NCBI GenBank assembly: GCA_964479535.1
Contig: CAYZMM010000020.1
Coordinates: forward strand, 1-64,000
Source: S015-6 sp964479535
Lineage (GTDB): Bacteria; Desulfobacterota; DSWW01
Length of the DNA stretch: 64,000 nucleotides
Reading direction: 5' to 3'
The position numbers and the translations under genes were made by a program. Under the pieces are notes generated by a model that was given only the letters and a program-made list of their open reading frames with translations, was not told where the DNA came from and ran no database searches. Of this stretch, positions 41,649 through 49,853 are shown in pieces. Position 1 is the stretch's first letter. Every line of letters begins with the position of its first letter.

Positions 41649-42770
41649 TCATAGGACCACCTCGGGGAGTTCCATCTCGCCTTTGTTGAAGGCGGCCAGG
41701 AAGGCCTTGACCACCCGGGGGTCGAACTCCGTGCCCGATCCCTTGGTGATGATCGACCTCGCCTCGTAGGGGGACATGGCCTTTCGGTAGGGGCGGTCGC
41801 TCGTCAGAGAATCGTAGACGTCCGCAACAGCGATGATGCGGGCCTCCAGGGGGATCTCGTCTCCGGTCTTGTCGTGATACCCGGAGCCGTCGAACCTGTC
41901 GTGGTGGGCCAAAATAATCGGGATGATCCGCCGGAGTGCGCCGCCTGCAGGTTCGAGCATGGAAGCGCTCTTCTCCACGTGCTTCTTCATCTCCACGTAC
42001 TCGTCCTGAGACAGGCGTGCCGCCTTGTAGAGAAGCTGCCGGCTGGTGTCGAGCTTCCCGATGTCGTGCAGCAGGGATGCAGCGCGCACGTCCTCGATTC
42101 GTTCCGGGCCGAGCCGCAGGTAGGCCGCGATTCGGGTCGCATAGATGGAGACCCGGTAGGAGTGGTTTTCCGTGTATTTGTCCTTGGACACGAACTGCCG
42201 GAGGATGTGCAGGAGGCCGTGATACGTGTCCCGCAACTCCTTGAGCCGGGTCCTGCTCGTTTCGTGAAGTGTTCCCATGGCATATGCGGTGACCACGAGA
42301 ATGCCGGCCCAGGCGGTGATGTCGTACCATCGTCCCTGGGCGAACTGCGTCTCTACGGCGGTGTTGAAGATCCTCGTGTTGAAATGCGCGAGGAGCCCGA
42401 CCAGAAAGACACTGGCAAAGGCGGTCAGGGTGGCGTGGCGCCGCCCGTAGAAATAGGCGGAAAACAGGGTGGGCAGGGTATACAGACCGAGGAGCATGCG
42501 GTGGCCGGTCATCAGGTAGTTCATCACCCCGGCGATGCTCAGCAGAGAGAGGACGAGCCAGAGCTCCTTGTTGACTTCGGCCAGCCGGTCGAGCACCGAG
42601 GAGCCCAAGGACTTGACTCCGCCTTTGCCGGAGGGGCGCTCCTCTTCCGGGGCCAGGGCCAGGTCGTCCGAGAGGTCCGGATAGTCGAAATCGCCGGTAT
42701 CCTCACCCGGGTGTATCGCCTGCAATGCGAGGTGCTCCTCCCTGGTCTCTTCTTTGCGTGCCGGCTCCAT
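41649..42770 (-). CDS. Membrane HD-GYP-like phosphodiesterase with altered GYP motif
   Basis: The 373-residue protein has about three to four membrane segments between 68 and 168 and an HD-GYP domain from about 185. The HD pair is H235-D236 (SLLHDIGKLD) and the second motif is HHDRFDGSGYH (289-299). The canonical HHExxDGxGYP therefore appears with E to D and P to H changes. The fold and other conserved parts (PLEARIIAVADVYDSLTSDRPYR) are intact. It probably hydrolyses cyclic di-GMP or a related dinucleotide, with altered activity possible. It is divergent from the hybrid kinase at 42925 across 154 bp. Confidence 0.82.
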   Translation of the reverse strand: MEPARKEETREEHLALQAIHPGEDTGDFDYPDLSDDLALAPEEERPSGKGGVKSLGSSVLDRLAEVNKELWLVLSLLSIAGVMNYLMTGHRMLLGLYTLPTLFSAYFYGRRHATLTAFASVFLVGLLAHFNTRIFNTAVETQFAQGRWYDITAWAGILVVTAYAMGTLHETSRTRLKELRDTYHGLLHILRQFVSKDKYTENHSYRVSIYATRIAAYLRLGPERIEDVRAASLLHDIGKLDTSRQLLYKAARLSQDEYVEMKKHVEKSASMLEPAGGALRRIIPIILAHHDRFDGSGYHDKTGDEIPLEARIIAVADVYDSLTSDRPYRKAMSPYEARSIITKGSGTEFDPRVVKAFLAAFNKGEMELPEVVL

Positions 42771-42924
42771 GCCTGCCCCCTCATGGGTTTGAACCCTCGT
42801 ACCGATCTCTTTCTAGTCTTCGACCGGAAGGAAAGAAATCTGTAGAAGTAATCTTTTCGACAAAAAGATCCGATCTCAGATCTCAGGGAGCCCTAGTCAC
42901 GCATCCACCTCCGGGTCATTGGAC

Positions 42925-44964
42925 ATGAACGATCGAGGACCGTCCCGAACGCGCATTCTGGTGGCGGACGATGAGCAGCTGGTCTTGGATTTTCACCGGC
43001 ACATCCTCTGCGGTGATCCGGGTTCGAAGGTCTCCCCGGCCATGACCTTCGATGTGGCCTGCTGTGAACAGGCGGAGGAGGCGGTCCGTGCGGTCCGTGA
43101 GGCCACGGAGAGCGGAGAGCCCTTCGCCGTCGTCTTTCTGGACGTTTGCATGCCGCCCGGGCCGGATGGGATATGGGCGGCAGAGGAGATCCGGAAGCTG
43201 GACCCCCACACCCAGATCATCCTGATGACGGGCAACGCGGATGTGGACCCGATGGAGGTGGCCGAACGCGCACCCCCGCCGGAAAAGCTGCTCTACGTCC
43301 GCAAGCCTTTCCACCCCCAGGAGATCCGGCAGTTCGCCTCGGCCCTGAGCGCGAAATGGGAAGCGGAGCGCAAGCTGGAGCGGATTCACGTGCAGCTGGA
43401 GACCCTGGTCGAGGAACGGACCCGGCAGCTTCAGGAGGCGTACGAGGACCTGAAGAAGCTGGATCACATGAAGGACGAGTTCCTCTCTTCGGTTTCCCAC
43501 GAGCTGCGGACGCCCCTGACCTCGATCCGCTCCTTCTCGGAAATCCTGCTGAGCTACGACGAGGTGGACGCACCGGAGCGGCAGGAGTTCCTGGAGATCA
43601 TCAACGCCGAGAGTGAGCGGCTCACGCGACTGATCAACGATCTGCTCGACCTGTCCCGGATCGAATCGGGCAAGATGGTCTGGCACGACGACCTCCTTTC
43701 CCTGGCCGAGGTGGTCGGCGACGCGGCGAGGGCCCAGCGGTGTGCCCTGGAAGAGAAGTCCCTGCGGCTGGTCCTCGACATCCCCGCCGATCTGCCCTTC
43801 GTTTTCGCGGACCGGGACAGGATTCAACAGGTGATCACCAACATCCTGGGCAATGCGATCAAGTTCTCCTTCGACGGTGGAGAGATCCGAGTCGGGGCGG
43901 AGGTCTTCGAAGGGAAACGGTCCCGCGAGGCATCGGAGTGGATCAAGGTGAGCGTGTCGGACCAGGGGGTGGGGATCGACGAGAAGGATCGGGCGCTCAT
44001 CTTCGACAAGTTCCGCCAGGGTTTGAGGGACCATCTGACCGAGAAGCCCCAGGGGACGGGACTGGGCCTGCCGATCTGCAAGGAGATCGTTGCCTATTAC
44101 GATGGAAACCTCTGGGTGGAGGGCCGGAAGGCAGAAGGAAGCACCTTCTGCTTCACCCTGCCGGCGGTGGCGGGATACACCGGGTCGACGGGGGAGCGCG
44201 AGGCCATCCGGGACCTTTCGGAAGGCAAGGGGAAAAAGACGGTCCTCCTGGTGGAAGACAACCGCAACATGCGCAAGCTCCTGCGCTATCAGTTCCAGCG
44301 CTGGGGCCACAGGGTTCTGGAGGCGGCTTCGGGGAACGAGGCCCTGGAGATCGTTCACCGTGCCCATGTGGATCTGATCACCCTGGACCTGATGATGCCC
44401 ACCATGAGCGGCTACGACCTGCTCGGGATGCTTACGGACGATCCGATCACAAAGGAGATCCCCGTTCTGATCATCTCGGTGGTGGAAGACAGGGAAAAGG
44501 GCATCCTTCTGGGCGCGAGCGACTACCTGATCAAGCCCTTCCGGCAGGAAGAGCTCGTCGAGAAGATCCAGGCCCTTCTCGGCGAGGAGAAGCGCTCCAT
44601 CCTGGTGGTGGACGACGACCCGGCCGTGTCGGAGTCACTGCGCATGCAACTGGAGGAAAGGGGCTTCCAGGTGGAGGTGGCGTACGACGGGGATGAAGCC
44701 GTTGCCTCGCTGGGGCTCAGAGCCCCTGACCTCGTCATCCTCGATGTCGTCATGCCCGGCCGGAACGGGTACGAGGTCCTCCGCTGGATCCGCAACGACC
44801 CGAAGACCTCCGACCTTCCGGTCATGATCCTCACCGGTCATCCCATTGAAAGGGAACACGAGGAACTGCTTCACCTGGGGGCGGACGCCCACTTCAAGAA
44901 GGCCGAAGGGCTGGCCGCTCTCTGCGAGAAGGTGGATTCCGTCCTCCGGCCCGCACCCCACTGA
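42925..44964 (+). CDS. Cytoplasmic REC-HisKA-HATPase-REC-REC hybrid regulator
   Basis: The 679-residue protein has no membrane segment. The domain order is: REC1 (about 10-125, Asp73 in VFLDVCMPPGPDG), a coiled coil (145-180), HisKA with His192 (SSVSHELRTPLTSI), HATPase (about 280-410, GTGLGLPICKEIV), REC2 (about 438-550, Asp488) and REC3 (about 560-675, Asp607 in VILDVVMPGRNGYEVL). Phosphate can pass through several receivers, but no DNA-binding or Hpt domain is present. ATG 42925 or TTG 42919 could be the start. Divergent promoters must lie in the AT-rich 42820-42900 interval, shared with the HD-GYP gene. Confidence 0.85.
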   Translation: MNDRGPSRTRILVADDEQLVLDFHRHILCGDPGSKVSPAMTFDVACCEQAEEAVRAVREATESGEPFAVVFLDVCMPPGPDGIWAAEEIRKLDPHTQIILMTGNADVDPMEVAERAPPPEKLLYVRKPFHPQEIRQFASALSAKWEAERKLERIHVQLETLVEERTRQLQEAYEDLKKLDHMKDEFLSSVSHELRTPLTSIRSFSEILLSYDEVDAPERQEFLEIINAESERLTRLINDLLDLSRIESGKMVWHDDLLSLAEVVGDAARAQRCALEEKSLRLVLDIPADLPFVFADRDRIQQVITNILGNAIKFSFDGGEIRVGAEVFEGKRSREASEWIKVSVSDQGVGIDEKDRALIFDKFRQGLRDHLTEKPQGTGLGLPICKEIVAYYDGNLWVEGRKAEGSTFCFTLPAVAGYTGSTGEREAIRDLSEGKGKKTVLLVEDNRNMRKLLRYQFQRWGHRVLEAASGNEALEIVHRAHVDLITLDLMMPTMSGYDLLGMLTDDPITKEIPVLIISVVEDREKGILLGASDYLIKPFRQEELVEKIQALLGEEKRSILVVDDDPAVSESLRMQLEERGFQVEVAYDGDEAVASLGLRAPDLVILDVVMPGRNGYEVLRWIRNDPKTSDLPVMILTGHPIEREHEELLHLGADAHFKKAEGLAALCEKVDSVLRPAPH

Positions 44965-44996
44965 TTTCCTTTTCTCCCGAATCCGGAAAGAAATGC

Positions 44997-45026
44997 TTGA
45001 CAGGAGTCCGACATATTTGCTATAAA
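44997..45026 (+). promoter_or_regulatory. Strong sigma-70 promoter for the TetR-exporter operon
   Basis: TTGACA (44997-45002), an 18-bp spacer and TATAAA (45021-45026) are close to the full consensus. The predicted start is near 45033. The region is strikingly AT-rich compared with the genes. Confidence 0.7.
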
Positions 45027-45028
45027 GG

Positions 45029-45052
45029 AAACGAATAATACGGAATTCGTTT
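45029..45052. promoter_or_regulatory. Operator candidate AAACGAAT-N8-ATTCGTTT
   Basis: Perfect 8-bp inverted arms (45029-45036 and 45045-45052) lie directly after the -10 and over the expected start. Spacing and position suit a TetR dimer that represses its own operon. Confidence 0.6.
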
Positions 45053-45082
45053 TTTATTGTAAATATGTGGAGGACCCGGACG

Positions 45083-45748
45083 ATGACGAAGATCGAGAGG
45101 GGCCGGCCTTCGCGTACCGAGAAGACCCGAAGGAGGATCATCGCACACGCGGATCGCGTCTTCCGGGAGCGGGGGTTTCGCAAGGTCACCGTCGAGGAGC
45201 TGTGCGCCGACCTCGGCATGAGCAAGCGAACCTTTTACCGATACTTCCCGGATCGGGATGCCCTTGTGATCGCCGTAGTGGTTGAGGGGATCGAAGAGCA
45301 CGTGCCGGCCATCCTGGAGAACCTCACATCCGCGGGGCCGGTGGATGCCATCCTCAGGAGACACTTCGATCTTCTGATCCACAACGTCCTCAGGAATGTT
45401 TCCACCCAGCTCATGGTGGACATTCAAGTGCTCATGCCCGAGCTCTGGGACAGAATCGATCAATTCCGATCCGGGGCCGTGGGGATCATTACAGAGCTGC
45501 TCCGCCGCGGACAGCAGGAAGGCACGATCCGCCCCGGCATCGACCCGACGGTGGCAGGCAAATTGATCCAGGGGATTCTCACCCACGTGGCCCACCCGCG
45601 CTTCATGGCGGAGCAGGGCCTGAGCTTCGACCAGTTCATCGCGACCTTCAAGGACCTGCTCCTGCAGGGGGTGCTGGTGCCGAGGGATTCCCGCATGCGC
45701 GGGAATGAAGGGAAAAGAAGAGGAGTTCGAAAATGGGAATGCGTTTGA
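45083..45748 (+). CDS. TetR/AcrR-family regulator of the ABC exporter
   Basis: The 221-residue protein has an HTH at about 10-55 (RTEKTRRRIIAHADRVFRERGFRKVTVEELCADLGMSKRTFYRYFPDRDAL) and a helical ligand domain. ATG 45083 has GGAGG nine bases upstream; ATG 45065 does not. The final residues (PRDSRMRGNEGKRRG) are translated from the ATTCCCGCG palindrome at 45687-45706, so the repeat inserted near the gene end and supplied a new C-terminus. The last 16 bases overlap the TolC-like gene. It likely represses the exporter in the absence of its inducer. Confidence 0.85.
   Translation: MTKIERGRPSRTEKTRRRIIAHADRVFRERGFRKVTVEELCADLGMSKRTFYRYFPDRDALVIAVVVEGIEEHVPAILENLTSAGPVDAILRRHFDLLIHNVLRNVSTQLMVDIQVLMPELWDRIDQFRSGAVGIITELLRRGQQEGTIRPGIDPTVAGKLIQGILTHVAHPRFMAEQGLSFDQFIATFKDLLLQGVLVPRDSRMRGNEGKRRGVRKWECV
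45687..45706. repeat. ATTCCCGCATGCGCGGGAAT palindrome within the TetR gene end
   Basis: A 20-bp palindrome with one mismatched pair, of the same family as those at 119, 33444, 53187 and 59733. It is translated as part of the TetR C-terminus. Confidence 0.65.
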
Positions 45749-47106
45749 CAAGGCGATATTCATACCCGGCCCTGTTGGTGCTGGCCGGATTCCTGGTTTC
45801 GGTGACGGGGGCCCGGGCGGACGAGCCGCTCAAGTGGTCGGTCAGGGAAGCGATCGGCTACGCGCTGACGAACAGCCCGGACGTGGCGGTTGCCCACAGC
45901 AGGATCGAGGAGAGGGAAGAGGCGAAGAAGGAGGTCTTCTCCGGCTTCCTTCCCGACCTCACGATCGATGCGGGCTACCAGTACCTGGACAACATCCCCC
46001 GTATCGAAACGGACATCCGGGTGGACGCGCCTGTCCCCGGCGTTTCCCCCATCTCGATTCAGGACTCGAGGGAGATCGGTGCAAACGACAACTGGCTCGC
46101 CCGGTTGAGCCTGAACCAGGTTCTCTTCGAATCGGGGAGGGTGTACTACGCGCATCGGGCTGCGGACAAACAGGTCGAATCGTCCCGTCACGAAGAAGAG
46201 ACGGTGAAGCTCGGGGTGGCCCAGAAGACGGCGCAGGCGTACCTGTCGGTGCTGATCGCCGAGGCGGTCTCAGGCGTCCAGCGTGAGGCCCTGGCCACGG
46301 CCAAGGCGCATCTCGAACAGGTCCGGAACCGCTACGATGCCGGGGTGGCCAACCGGCTCGAGCTGCTGCGTGCCCAGGTCGAGGTGTCGAATGTGGAGCC
46401 GAGGGTGATCGATGCCGAACAGGGCATCGAGACGGCGCTCATCCTGCTGCGCAGGGCGACGGGTCTGGGCCGTGACGTGGAAATCGAGCTGACCGACTCG
46501 CTCGAGGCCCGGGTCGAGGCCATCGATGAAGACCGGGAGCTCGAGCGTGCCCGCGCCCGGCGCCCGGAGTTCAAGGTGCTCGAACTGAACCGGTCCGCCA
46601 CCGAGGACCTCGCCCTGTCCAGGCGGGGGGGCATGCTTCCGGTCATGCAGCTGACCAGCAGCATCGGCTATGAGAAACCCTACTTCGCCGTGAACGAGTG
46701 GGAGAAGATCTTCACGATCGGCGTCGGAATCCAGGTCCCCCTCTTCGACGGGCTGGAATCGTATCGGGCCATGCGCCGTGCCCGGGCCGCCGCAGAGACC
46801 ATCGCCCTCGCATCGGTGCAGACCCACGCGAACGTCCGGACAGAGGTAAGAACCGCGGTGCTGGCCCTCCGGGAGGCGGCGGTACGGATGAAGACCACCC
46901 GGGAGAATCAGGACCGGGCCAACCAGATGCTCGAGATCTCCGAGCACAGCTACAAGGCAGGGGCCGCCACGAACGTGGAGGTCATCGACGCGCAGCTCGC
47001 GGCCACGACGGCCAGGCTGGAGCACCTGAAGGCCCTGTTCGACTACCGGAACGCGCAGATCCACCTAGCGGCCGCCACCGGGGATCTTGCATCGATCGGG
47101 AGGTGA
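45733..47106 (+). CDS. TolC-family outer-membrane efflux protein
   Basis: The 457-residue protein has a signal peptide (LLVLAGFLVSVTGARADEP, likely cleaved after ARA), then two outer-membrane-efflux repeats with long helical segments (VQREALATAKAHLEQVRNRYDAGVANRLELLRAQVEV; QMLEISEHSYKAGAATNVEVIDAQLAATTARLEHLKALFDYRNAQIHL). These are typical TolC/OprM repeats. It provides the outer-membrane duct for the ABC exporter. Its ribosome site (AGAAGAGGAG) lies within the TetR gene, so translation is coupled. Confidence 0.86.
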   Translation: MGMRLTRRYSYPALLVLAGFLVSVTGARADEPLKWSVREAIGYALTNSPDVAVAHSRIEEREEAKKEVFSGFLPDLTIDAGYQYLDNIPRIETDIRVDAPVPGVSPISIQDSREIGANDNWLARLSLNQVLFESGRVYYAHRAADKQVESSRHEEETVKLGVAQKTAQAYLSVLIAEAVSGVQREALATAKAHLEQVRNRYDAGVANRLELLRAQVEVSNVEPRVIDAEQGIETALILLRRATGLGRDVEIELTDSLEARVEAIDEDRELERARARRPEFKVLELNRSATEDLALSRRGGMLPVMQLTSSIGYEKPYFAVNEWEKIFTIGVGIQVPLFDGLESYRAMRRARAAAETIALASVQTHANVRTEVRTAVLALREAAVRMKTTRENQDRANQMLEISEHSYKAGAATNVEVIDAQLAATTARLEHLKALFDYRNAQIHLAAATGDLASIGR

Positions 47107-47110
47107 GAAG

Positions 47111-47983
47111 ATGGCGAGACGGATCATTCCCCTCATCGTGAGTCTGAGCCTGGTGGGCTTCTTCGGGTACCGTTTCTGGCAGGAACGAAAGGCCCGCCAG
47201 GAGGATGAATCCTTCTACGGTACCGTAGAGGCGGTGGAGGTGCTGGTGAGTGCGCAGGTGACGGGCCGGATTACCGGTCTCGACGCCGAAGAGGGCGAAC
47301 GGGTCGAAGAGGGCCGGCTCCTGGCGGCCATCGACGACCGGCTCTATGGTGCTCAGGTCGAACAGGCGCGCAGGGCCGTGGCCGCAGCCAAAAGCCGTTC
47401 CGCCGTCGTGAAGGCGAACCTGGAGGGCGTATACATCAACCTCGCACGAATCCGGAGGCTGGTTTCCACAGGTTCGGCCACGGAGATGCAACTGGACGAC
47501 GCGGAGACCCGGGAGTCCGTCCTTCTGGCGGAACAGGAGGTCGTGGAAGCCCAGGTGGTGCAGGCGGAGGCTGCCCTGCGCCTTGCCGAGACCCAGCTTT
47601 CCTACACGCGCGTGCACGCCCCGATCAGCGGTACGGTCATCCGTCGGGACGTGGAGCCGGGGGAGACCGTGCTCCCGGGATCGGCCCTGATGACCCTGGC
47701 CGACCTGTCCACCATGGAGGTGAAGGTCTACGTGCCGGGGCCCATGCTCGGAAAGATCCGGCTCGGCCAGCGGGTGGACGTGGTCACGGACAGCTATCCG
47801 GACCGACGGTTCAGAGGCGCGGTGGCGACGATTGCGGACGAGGCGGAATTCACGCCGAAGAACGTGCAGACCCGTGACGAGCGGGTACGGCTCGTCTACC
47901 AGGTCAAGTTGCGCGTTCCGAACCCGGACCGGGTTCTCAAGACCGGGATGCCCGTGGACGCCTGGTTCGTGCAGGAGGACTGA
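47111..47983 (+). CDS. HlyD-type periplasmic adaptor (YbhG-like)
   Basis: The 290-residue protein has one N-terminal membrane anchor (IIPLIVSLSLVGFFGYRFW). It continues with a lipoyl half (ITGLDAEEGERVEEGRLLAAIDDRLY), a helical hairpin, the second lipoyl half (LSYTRVHAPISGTVIRRDVEPGETVLPG) and a beta-barrel. It connects the ABC transporter to the TolC-like duct. ATG 47111 has GGTGAGA upstream and lies four bases after the TolC gene. Its TGA overlaps the first ATPase start (TGATG). Confidence 0.86.
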   Translation: MARRIIPLIVSLSLVGFFGYRFWQERKARQEDESFYGTVEAVEVLVSAQVTGRITGLDAEEGERVEEGRLLAAIDDRLYGAQVEQARRAVAAAKSRSAVVKANLEGVYINLARIRRLVSTGSATEMQLDDAETRESVLLAEQEVVEAQVVQAEAALRLAETQLSYTRVHAPISGTVIRRDVEPGETVLPGSALMTLADLSTMEVKVYVPGPMLGKIRLGQRVDVVTDSYPDRRFRGAVATIADEAEFTPKNVQTRDERVRLVYQVKLRVPNPDRVLKTGMPVDAWFVQED

Positions 47984-48900
47984 TGGCGCTTCTGGAGGCC
48001 CGCGATCTGCACAAACGGTTCGAGGACGTCGCGGCCGTCGCCGGGATCGACCTGGACGTGGAGCCCGGCGAGATCGTCGGCCTGGTCGGGCCGGACGGTG
48101 CGGGCAAGACCACCGCCCTTCGGCTCATGGTGGGGGTGCTCGACCCGGACCGGGGACACACGTCCCTGGAGGGGCTGCGGGTGGACAGGGACCCGGAGAG
48201 AGTCCGGGAGCGGCTGGGGTACATGCCGCAGCAGTACAGCCTGTACGCCGACCTGACTGTGGCCGAGAATCTGCGGTTCTTCGCGGATATGCACTTCGTC
48301 TCGCGGGCCGACCGGAAGGAGCGGCTCGCCCGCCTGTACCGGTTCTCGCGCCTGGAGCCTTACGCCCGCAGACGGGCCGGCCAGCTCTCGGGCGGGATGT
48401 ACAAGAAGCTCGCCCTGTCCTGCAACATGATTCACAGCCCGCGGCTCCTGCTGCTCGACGAGCCGACCACCGGTGTGGACCCCCTGTCGCGCAGGGAGCT
48501 GTGGGAGATCCTCTACGCCTTTGCCTCCGAAGGCGTGGCGATCGTGGTCAGCACGCCCTACATGGACGAGGCGGAGCGATGCCACCGGGTGGGGCTCATG
48601 TCGGGGGGCAGATTCCTCGAGACGAACAGCCCGAAGGAGATCCTGGCATCCCACACGGAGAGGATCTTCGAGGTACGGGTGCCGGAGGGCCGCCCGGCGC
48701 GCCAGGCCCTGGAGGGGGAGCAGGGCGTCCTGCGCAGCTACCCCTCGGGCCAGGTGCTGAAAGCGGCTTGCCAACCGGAGGTGAGGGAGGAAGACATCTC
48801 GGAAATCCTCAGCCGGGCGGGCATCGCTCCGTCGTCGGTCGAGCAGGTCGTGCCGACCTTTGAGGACGTGTTCCTCTCCTGGGAAGGGAGGCCGTCATGA
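47983..48900 (+). CDS. ABC transporter ATPase 1 (YbhF N-half-like), H-loop His replaced
   Basis: The 305-residue ATPase has Walker A GPDGAGKTT (36-44), the signature LSGGM (135-139) and Walker B LLLLDE with Glu160. The switch (H-loop) residue is Pro192 in STPYMDEAE, where most relatives have His. Together with the partner downstream it corresponds to the two halves of E. coli YbhF, which is one fused chain. It probably pairs with ATPase 2 as an asymmetric dimer in which one site is slow or regulatory. Confidence 0.84.
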   Translation: MALLEARDLHKRFEDVAAVAGIDLDVEPGEIVGLVGPDGAGKTTALRLMVGVLDPDRGHTSLEGLRVDRDPERVRERLGYMPQQYSLYADLTVAENLRFFADMHFVSRADRKERLARLYRFSRLEPYARRRAGQLSGGMYKKLALSCNMIHSPRLLLLDEPTTGVDPLSRRELWEILYAFASEGVAIVVSTPYMDEAERCHRVGLMSGGRFLETNSPKEILASHTERIFEVRVPEGRPARQALEGEQGVLRSYPSGQVLKAACQPEVREEDISEILSRAGIAPSSVEQVVPTFEDVFLSWEGRPS

Positions 48901-49853
48901 TTGCGGTCAAGGCGGAGGGGCTGGTGAGAAGGTTCGGACCCTTCACGGCCGTGGACCATGTCTCCTTCGAGGTGGGGGAGGGTTCCATCTTCGGTTTTCT
49001 CGGCCCGAACGGGGCCGGTAAGACCACCACGATCCGTATGCTCTGCGGCCTTCTCGCGCCGACCGAAGGGATTGCGACGGTGGCGGGCTTCGACGTGGGC
49101 CGCGAACCGGACAGGATCAAGGGGAACATCGGCTACATGAGCCAGAAATTCTCGCTCTACGGGGACCTCACGGTGAAACAGAACCTCGATTTCTACGCCG
49201 GCGTCTACAGCATCCCCCGGAAGAAGCGGGCGGCGAGGATCGACATGGCCCTCGGAATCGCAGGCCTTCGGGGACTCCAGCATCGCCTGACCGGCACCCT
49301 GGCCGGAGGGGTGAAGCAGCGGCTTGCTCTGGGCGCGGCGATCCTGCACGAGCCCCGGATCGTGTTCCTCGACGAGCCGACCGCGGGCGTGGACCCCGCC
49401 AGCCGTCGCGACTTCTGGGATTTGATCGCCGAGCTACGGTGCCAGGGGGTCACGGTATTCGTGACCACCCACTACATGGACGAGGCCGAGCACTGCGACT
49501 GCCTGATCCTGATCTACTCCGGGCGGAAGATCACGGAGGCTTCCCCGCGGGAACTCGTGACGGACGTTCTCGACGGTACGATGCTCGAGGTTTCCGGGCC
49601 TCCGCCGGGAGAAGTCGTGGCGAGGCTGGCCTCCGACGAGAGGGTGAGGCGGGCCCAGATCTTCGGCAGGACCAGTCGTGTGCTGATGGCGAACGGCCCG
49701 GCCGCTTCCGACGAGCTGCGCGGCCTGCTGGCGGATGCAGGCTGGCCCGAGGCCCGGGTTCGCCCGATCCGGGCGAGCCTGGAGGATGCGTTCATGCACC
49801 TGATCGAGCTGGAGGACGAACGGATCGCCGCCGAGGGAGGGAGGAGCCGTTGA
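48897..49853 (+). CDS. ABC transporter ATPase 2 (YbhF C-half-like)
   Basis: The 318-residue ATPase has Walker A GPNGAGKTT (36-44), the variant signature LAGGVKQR, Walker B IVFLDE and an intact H-loop (VFVTTHYMDEAEHCD). It starts within the end of ATPase 1 (ATGA overlap). The C-terminal extension (EVSGPPPGEVVARLASDERVRRAQIFG) is the DUF4162-like tail of drug-export ATPases. Confidence 0.86.
   Translation: MIAVKAEGLVRRFGPFTAVDHVSFEVGEGSIFGFLGPNGAGKTTTIRMLCGLLAPTEGIATVAGFDVGREPDRIKGNIGYMSQKFSLYGDLTVKQNLDFYAGVYSIPRKKRAARIDMALGIAGLRGLQHRLTGTLAGGVKQRLALGAAILHEPRIVFLDEPTAGVDPASRRDFWDLIAELRCQGVTVFVTTHYMDEAEHCDCLILIYSGRKITEASPRELVTDVLDGTMLEVSGPPPGEVVARLASDERVRRAQIFGRTSRVLMANGPAASDELRGLLADAGWPEARVRPIRASLEDAFMHLIELEDERIAAEGGRSR

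Noticed and set aside
41398..41650. Short open frames rich in Lys-Gly or Arg around the purine-rich repeat
   Set aside because: They are translations of simple repeats, lack ribosome sites and fall in a repeat-filled gap.
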